Positions 59,994-64,000 of a stretch of DNA of 64,000 nt are shown here, one piece after another. Both the position numbers and the translations under genes were made by a program. The DNA is from Glandiceps talaboti (lineage: Eukaryota; Hemichordata; Enteropneusta; Spengelidae): assembly GCF_964340395.1 (NCBI RefSeq), contig NC_135560.1, forward strand, positions 14,364,098 through 14,428,097. Direction: 5' to 3'. The notes below the pieces were generated by a model, which was not told the origin of the DNA, did not search any database, and saw nothing but the letters and a program-made list of their open reading frames with translations. The stretch's first letter is position 1; the number at the start of each line of letters is the position of its first letter.

Positions 59994-62900
59994 ATGGTGA
60001 GTAACTCTTTTTTTTTTTCACTGAAATGACATTTATCAAATATGTTTACCCCAGTTAAGCAGTGTGCACTAGAATTATATCACAAAAGAAAAAAAAATAT
60101 GGTTGCATGAAAAAAAGAGAAAATAACAAAGTGGAGAGAGGTGGGGGGGGGAGCGACAAACAGACAGACACAGACAGAGACAAGAAAGAGAGATACAGAC
60201 ATACAGGCAGACAGACAGAGGAAGGCATACACAAATATATCGCAAGTTCTGAAGTATCAAATGACTATGCAAAGTATTTTCGCCAGATTTTGTCTATTTG
60301 GGAACTTATATCTATGCAAATTAGTCGCTTACCTATCACATTACCTATGCCTATCAGTTAGGTACATTCACTGCAAACAACACTTCAACTACTTTCCGTA
60401 TGTAACCATAATCGTTCTTGATGTTTACTAATGTAATGTATCGAAGGTATCTGGCATTTTAAACGTTCCCACTGGATAGGTATACACTTCTATGAAGCAT
60501 TTAAAAAGTAAATTCGTTCGTGTACGTCATTTTAAACTGATATCCGACCAGCAAAAGGAAGATTCGTCAACTGACAACGGCAGCTTACAGTGCCACATAT
60601 TTGTGTCAGCTGCCTTCGAACCGGACACAAACGCCACCGCTATTGATATTGGTTAAAAAATAAAGGATACAATAATGAAACTATTAGTGCTACTAAACAA
60701 CTAAGAAGTGTACCTTCCAGTTGGTTTTCAGAGGATTTGGCGTGTTAATTCAGATCTATGCACGTTAGGCTGGGGTCAGAATTTACGGCGGGGTGGGGTT
60801 GGGTGGGGGAGAAATGGGGTGGGGGGGCATGAAAAAATGAGAGTTCAAAGGGGGGGGGGGCTGCGAAGATTCTGATGGTTTAAAAATTCTATGTTTAACA
60901 TACAAGGTTTTAAGTAATATGTCCCCTGTTTATCTCAGAGAACTGCTAGAAATCCGTTCTTCTGGTCGCACCCTTCGTTCCTCTACCGAAGGTGCTCATA
61001 CACTTCGCCAGCCAATTGCCAACACGGTTTTTTATGGAGACAGGGCTTTTTCGGTGTGTGCTCCGCGTCTCTGGAATCGGCTACCAGTTTCACTCCGTCC
61101 TAGCGTAAATATTGATGTTTTTAAATCAAATCTTAAGACACACCTTTTTATTGAATGAAAGTATTTTATTGATGGTTTTTTAATTCTTTTTACAAAGTTG
61201 TGTGAAGCGCTTTGAGATGTTTTGTTTTACATGTAAAGCGTTTTTAAAGAAATAAATATTATTATTATTATTATTATTGAAAGGGGGCATGACATATTTT
61301 TCTCATGATTTGAACCAAATTAAACCTCAGGAGCCAAATATAGGTTACAGCCCAATGTGAAGCTTTTTCCGCAAAGCCCACGTCTATTTGTATAGAAATC
61401 TCTCATTGTTGTGTATGGAAGCTGAAGTTGATTTCCACCTTTGAAGTGGAAGGGGGGGGGGGGGGGTTGTACTGTACAATTATACATTAAAATATAAGTG
61501 GCCTGGAAGGGGGGGGGCTACGACAATTCTTGGGTTCATTTCGTGGGGGGGGGGGGGTGTGCATGAAATATTTTGAGAGCGCGAAGGGGGGGGGGGGGGC
61601 TGCGAAATGTTTTTTTTTTACCAACATAATCCCCCCCCCGCCTTAAATTCTGATCCCAGCCTTATTCTCTGACAATCATCGACGAACTTACTTTTTGGGT
61701 AACCTAAATCATTAAGCAATGATGTTCATCCTTTTCTGAATTATTACGTTATCGCTCGCTATCGCTCGTGAAAATACGGCGGCACAATAAACCGACTCAC
61801 TCGTGAAAATATCTTCTGTATGTCCATTGTGAGGCCGTGGGGATCTGTCATAATACCGCTAAAATGACGGGAAATGCCAACTTCATATCACTTTCTGCAA
61901 ATCTAACGTTGATATGACAACCGCCTCCAAACCAGTTTCGGCATTACATTCATCTGATCTTTATGACACTATGGATGCATCCATGATGACACCAACATTT
62001 TAATGATAATGTATGCATTTTATAATTTGTTAACATTTCTTTCCTATCCCCTCTCCCACAACTAGGCATCGACAGATCCCAAGCGTGATGCCGAAAGTAA
62101 GTATACTGTTTCTATTATATCAAATTTGAATGCTTTTATTTTTTTGATGACATGCACCAGTTGTCTTCGCTATGTTTAAACACACGTACACTTGATATAG
62201 AATGAAAGATAATTTTTGGATAGGAATGACGTTTGCATACAGTCCTAAACATCGCAACAAACGGACGAGGGTGCGGATAGAACACCAAAATCTTTGTAAG
62301 AGCGCACGGGTATATATACATTGTTCTAAGGTAAAAACGTTAACGCAGTTTCTCACACAAAGTGTTCAAGGTGAAGACTCCAGATCTTCAAGGCGAACTG
62401 TCAAAACATTTCACTAAAAGAGCCAAAGTTAATTTATCATTTTGCTTTTACAAAATTTAGATTTGTTTCCATTTTTACAGTATGTAACCCCCATACAGAA
62501 ACCTTCTATATATAGATGTCACATATCTGACATTTCACCAATATTTATTGTATATGTGAGAAATCAGTTTACTTTCTCGCATAACAAGAGTTGAACTTAG
62601 TCTTGGTTCCACTGAATATAATCTAAGAAATATCAAATAAGAACGTGTCATGATTGTGATTTAGCCATTTAGTACAATTAAAAAGTGATCAAGTACAATA
62701 GAAAAATAGTTAATGAAGAGAAATACTTTCAAAAGAGCCATTCGGTGACTTGTAAAAGCAAAAGAGAACTTGGGTGGGGTTTGAATATCGGTTATTCATA
62801 ACTGCAAAAAAATCGCCTTTGTGTTGATACTAGTACATCATTGTTCGTACTGAATATAAGCAAGATAGCATTTGTATTGGAACAATAATGCATGCATATT

Positions 62901-63157
62901 GCAATAGGGTCGATTCCGTTGACGTGGCCAGGGACCTGCAATGTACATTGTCATCTTTATTTATGATATATGTAAATTTATAACGTCATCCAGAACTTCC
63001 ATCCAATCAAATGTCTTTCAGAGCAATGGTGAATAAGAGAGTCTCATTTAGTTAACAATATATATAAGTATTTTACATATGCCTGTCACGCTATCAGATG
63101 ACAGTACAAGTTGTTAGGATAAGCAAAAGGAGCAGAGCGCGTGTAACTCATTCATTA

Positions 63158-63212
<55 letters not shown>

Positions 63213-63911
63213 TTTGTTGTGAAATAAAATTTATTTTATGTGTGATATTGATCCATTGACAGATTGATTTTTGTGATGATATAAAACTTCTTAAACTTCA
63301 TTCACTTGCTATGGTTCTCTCTTTATTGAAGAAATAAAGACATATTGCGTCTCCATTCTTCTCTTCTTATCTAATTTAAAACACCCCTAATCTTATAATT
63401 CACAGGTTACAACGACGATGTTTTATCTGTTATTTACTGGGTGATTATCAAAACTAACAAACACTCAGTCATGCACAAACAAGTATAAAAGAGAGCTCTC
63501 TTTTATACTGAAATTTGCATATGTTTTGTACCCAGACTCTAGTTAATCAATGTCTGTCCATGATGGCACTGTACGATATCTATTAGTCCAATTTCAATGG
63601 AATTTAGTATATGTGTGACATGATACCAGTCAATCACTGAAATGATTATGAAAAATAATCATCAAGCACGGTGCCCCAGTTTACAATCATTTAGCCTTTA
63701 ATAATGGTCTATGGGGGAAAATGAGAGTGAGTTATTGACACTATCTAAATTATGTCTACAGGACTGAGAATGGTACACGTATTCAAAATGGTCGACAAAG
63801 ATGGGAATGGACAAGTCGACTCAAAGGAAATTGGGAATGTGTTGAAGTTACTTGGCCAAAATCCCACTAAGGGTGCTGTGGAGGGAATACTGAAGAAGTT
63901 TGATGCTGATG
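59994..63911 (+). CDS. Calmodulin/troponin C-like EF-hand protein, 5' part (3 exons, truncated by window)
   Basis: Exon 1 is 59994-59996 (ATG only, then GTGAGT), exon 2 is 62066-62096, and exon 3 is 63762-63911, followed by GTGAGAAT. Phases are 0, 1 and 2/1 and join cleanly. The 60-residue start is MASTDPKRDAERLRMVHVFK, then an EF loop DKDGNGQVDSKE at 23-34, then IGNVLKLLGQNPTKGAVEGI, and the start of a second loop (FDAD). Loop ligands D23, D25, N27, Q29 (main-chain), D31 and E34 are all present, so Ca2+ binding is expected. A start codon split off alone in exon 1 is typical of calmodulin-family genes. The LGQNPT motif fits calmodulin/troponin C. The remaining EF-hands lie beyond the window, so calmodulin-like protein and troponin C cannot be separated. 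The first residues differ from canonical calmodulin. Confidence 0.88.
60767..61662. mobile_element. G-rich inverted-repeat element interrupted by a LINE tail, EF-hand gene intron 1
   Basis: GGCTGGGGTCAGAATTTACG at the left (from 60768) is inverted at the right (AAATTCTGATCCCAGCC, to about 61661). TTA stands outside each end. Next to both ends are G-runs, and a GCATGAAA...GGGGGGGGGCTGCGAA block occurs in both halves (about 60828-60866 and 61560-61606). A LINE 3' fragment (60894-61279) separates the halves, so it is probably nested. A TTA duplication would be consistent with a Harbinger-like DNA transposon, which is inference. Confidence 0.65.
60894..61279 (+). pseudogene. CR1/Jockey-like LINE 3' fragment with (ATT)n tail
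   Basis: The frame YKVLSNMSPVYLRELLEIRS continues SGRTLRSSTEGAHTLRQPIA and reaches APRLWNRLPVSLRPSVNIDV, then FKSNLKTHLFIE and a stop at 61156-61158. This is the conserved C-terminal signature of CR1/Jockey-group reverse transcriptases (W-N-x-L-P-x-x-L, F-K-x-x-L-K-T-x-L). A short 3' UTR with GTGAAGCGCTTTGAGATG and AAATAAATATT leads into (ATT)n at 61257-61278. Everything upstream, including the polymerase core, is missing, so it is a dead 5'-truncated copy. The clean frame suggests modest age. Confidence 0.88.
63161..63211. repeat. (GATT)n microsatellite in EF-hand gene intron 2
   Basis: About 12 units of GATT. Confidence 0.95.
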
Positions 63912-64000
63912 GTGAGAATTTGTATTTTGTTATTATTACTATAGACTTGTCAATTACTTATCTATGGCTTTCTTTCCTGACTATCTCTATATTGCGAATT

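Overview
This window is animal nuclear DNA from a marine invertebrate. It is AT-rich and gene-poor, has spliceosomal introns with GT..AG borders, and is crowded with short transposable elements, fold-back repeats, minisatellites and microsatellites. The frequent ACATGTACATGTA-type strings, many fold-back elements and one Helentron-like non-autonomous element suggest a mollusc or another slowly evolving marine invertebrate (lancelet and brachiopod are alternatives). The sequence alone does not fix the phylum. No prokaryotic features, CRISPR arrays, tRNA or rRNA genes were seen.

Two genes are well supported, both on the + strand near the right end. The first is a complete 11-exon cathepsin H (CTSH) gene at 47656-57027. 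It encodes a 339-residue preproenzyme with signal peptide, inhibitory propeptide, the cathepsin H mini-chain (NCSAT) and a full papain-type catalytic triad. All splice phases agree. The second is the 5' part of a calmodulin/troponin C-like EF-hand gene. It has a lone ATG in exon 1 at 59994 and two more exons, ending at 63911, and it runs off the window.

The left two thirds (1-47 kb) hold no gene that can be assembled. Several minus-strand stretches look like single exons: 33743-34171 (leucine-rich hydrophobic start, glycosylated acidic segment), 28268-28384 (a likely first coding exon), 8838-8936, 6590-6666 and 4899-4972. They may belong to one or two long-intron minus-strand genes. Their splice phases do not join directly, so no gene model is proposed.

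Mobile DNA dominates. There are four copies of a 330-365 bp fold-back MITE flanked by TTAA; four copies of a roughly 235-350 bp element with termini near CCATGCA and, in two copies, a clear internal hairpin; and two copies of a second MITE beginning AAAGTGGCAC. A GC-rich 247-bp inverted-repeat element has a perfect 9-bp target duplication. CTSH intron 1 carries a near-perfect 200-bp hairpin, and CTSH intron 9 carries a Helentron-like element with tandem core repeats. A 5'-truncated LINE lies antisense in CTSH intron 8. In intron 1 of the EF-hand gene, a CR1/Jockey-like LINE tail is nested in a G-rich inverted-repeat element. Tandem arrays include a 48-bp minisatellite (14692-15889) whose period, a multiple of three, creates long spurious reading frames on both strands.
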